The notes beneath the pieces were generated by a model. It saw only the letters and a list, made by a program, of their open reading frames with translations. It was not told the DNA's origin and made no database searches. Shown piece by piece: positions 14,976 through 15,294 of a DNA stretch of 15,294 bases. Both the position numbers and the translations under genes were made by a program. Numbering within the stretch: position 1 is the first letter of the stretch; the number at the start of each line of letters is the position of its first letter. The DNA comes from Noviherbaspirillum sp. (GTDB lineage Bacteria > Pseudomonadota > Gammaproteobacteria > Burkholderiales > Burkholderiaceae), in the NCBI GenBank assembly GCA_028292785.1, contig JAQGLQ010000543.1:1-15294 (forward strand), in the 5' to 3' direction.

Positions 14976-15113
14976 GTGAGCACAGGTGCTGAGCTGCGGA
15001 TGCGCCTTTTCTTCGTCGGCCGGTATTTCCGCCTGCTCTACCCATTTTGCAACCCCGAGTTTCCAGACGGAAGAACTTACTTTATCCAGGAGTCACTGTG
15101 CTTAACCGTTTAG
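14976..15113 (+). CDS. Candidate 45-aa small ORF overlapping the lipoprotein start
   Basis: A GTG at 14976 has a strong ribosome site (GGAAGGG with about 6 nt spacing) and opens 45 codons ending at TAG 15111-15113. The peptide starts MSTGAELRMRLFFVGRYFRL and ends SLCLTV, with no recognised domain. It overlaps the first 16 nt of the lipoprotein gene in another frame, an arrangement that could couple translation of the two. It could be a leader peptide, a small protein or chance. The ribosome site is the main support. Confidence 0.35.
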   Translation: MSTGAELRMRLFFVGRYFRLLYPFCNPEFPDGRTYFIQESLCLTV

Positions 15114-15262
15114 CATATCCAGTAGTTTTGGCAGCAAGCTTCGTCGTCGTCGGTTGCGGAGGCAACGCAGTCGATACCGCTGGTTCCGAATCGGGCTCAC
15201 CTGCGCCCGCCCTTGCGGAATCAGTATCCGTGGCCGAGCCGAAATCGAAAACCGCATCCTAG
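15098..15262 (+). CDS. Small predicted lipoprotein, 54 aa
   Basis: A GTG start at 15098 is preceded by AGGAG with 5 nt spacing. The protein has a short basic start (LNR), a hydrophobic run (LAYPVVLAASFVVV) and a lipobox VVGC with C20 as the predicted lipidation site, followed by GGN rather than an aspartate, so outer-membrane sorting is expected by the +2 rule. The mature part is only about 35 residues, rich in Ser, Ala, Glu and Pro, and looks like an unstructured linker. The same frame is open back to a TTG at 15047, but that start has no ribosome site and would bury the signal peptide. It is divergent from wzc. After the stop, GGGAGG at 15279-15284 may serve a following gene outside the window. 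Function unknown; a truncated longer lipoprotein is possible. Confidence 0.65.
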   Translation: MLNRLAYPVVLAASFVVVGCGGNAVDTAGSESGSPAPALAESVSVAEPKSKTAS

Positions 15263-15294
15263 ACAACCGTCGTCGCGGGAGGCGCATTAAGGCA

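Overview
The window holds most of an exopolysaccharide or surface-glycan biosynthesis locus from a GC-rich proteobacterium. The Wzx/Wzy/Wzc gene set, the protein sequences and the codon bias suggest a betaproteobacterium of the Burkholderiales (Oxalobacteraceae-like). That placement is inference only: there is no rRNA or housekeeping marker here. All large genes lie on the minus strand and are transcribed from right to left. The long plus-strand open frames are antisense shadows caused by high GC.

Layout in transcription order: a Wzc-type chain-length regulator/BY-kinase (14461-12257), a Wzx-type flippase (12234-10792), a FemAB/GNAT-type acyl- or aminoacyltransferase (10707-9715), a NodB-fold polysaccharide deacetylase with a long N-terminal extension (9664-8261), a Wzy-type polymerase (8264-6957), a GT4 glycosyltransferase (6994-5894), a secreted protein of unrecognised family (5921-4437), a DegT/DnrJ/EryC1/StrS aminotransferase starting with TTG (4440-3292), a second, WbuB-like GT4 glycosyltransferase (3295-2039), a PIG-L/LmbE-type deacetylase (2052-1417) and an LpxD-like N-acyltransferase (1432-563). 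From the NodB-type deacetylase onward every junction overlaps (4, 38, 28, 4, 4, 14 and 16 nt), so these eight genes are almost certainly one translationally coupled transcript. After a 352-bp gap holding an inverted repeat and a candidate promoter, the first 70 codons of a second Wzx-type flippase run off the left edge.

How it fits together: the two glycosyltransferases and presumably others outside the window build a lipid-linked repeat unit. The aminotransferase supplies an amino sugar, or the PIG-L enzyme exposes an amine by N-deacetylation. The LpxD-like enzyme could then put an acyl group on that amine. Wzx flips the unit, Wzy polymerises it and Wzc sets chain length. The FemAB-like protein and the NodB-type deacetylase probably decorate the glycan. 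No initiating phosphoglycosyltransferase, no Wza-type outer-membrane channel and no nucleotide-sugar dehydratase or epimerase is seen; these must lie elsewhere.

The right end (14462-15294) is a divergent intergenic region with several short inverted repeats. It is followed on the plus strand by a possible 45-aa small ORF that overlaps the start of a 54-aa predicted lipoprotein. The points most worth a second look are the PIG-L/LpxD-like pair with its chimeric acyltransferase, the unknown secreted protein, and the small-gene/lipoprotein region.
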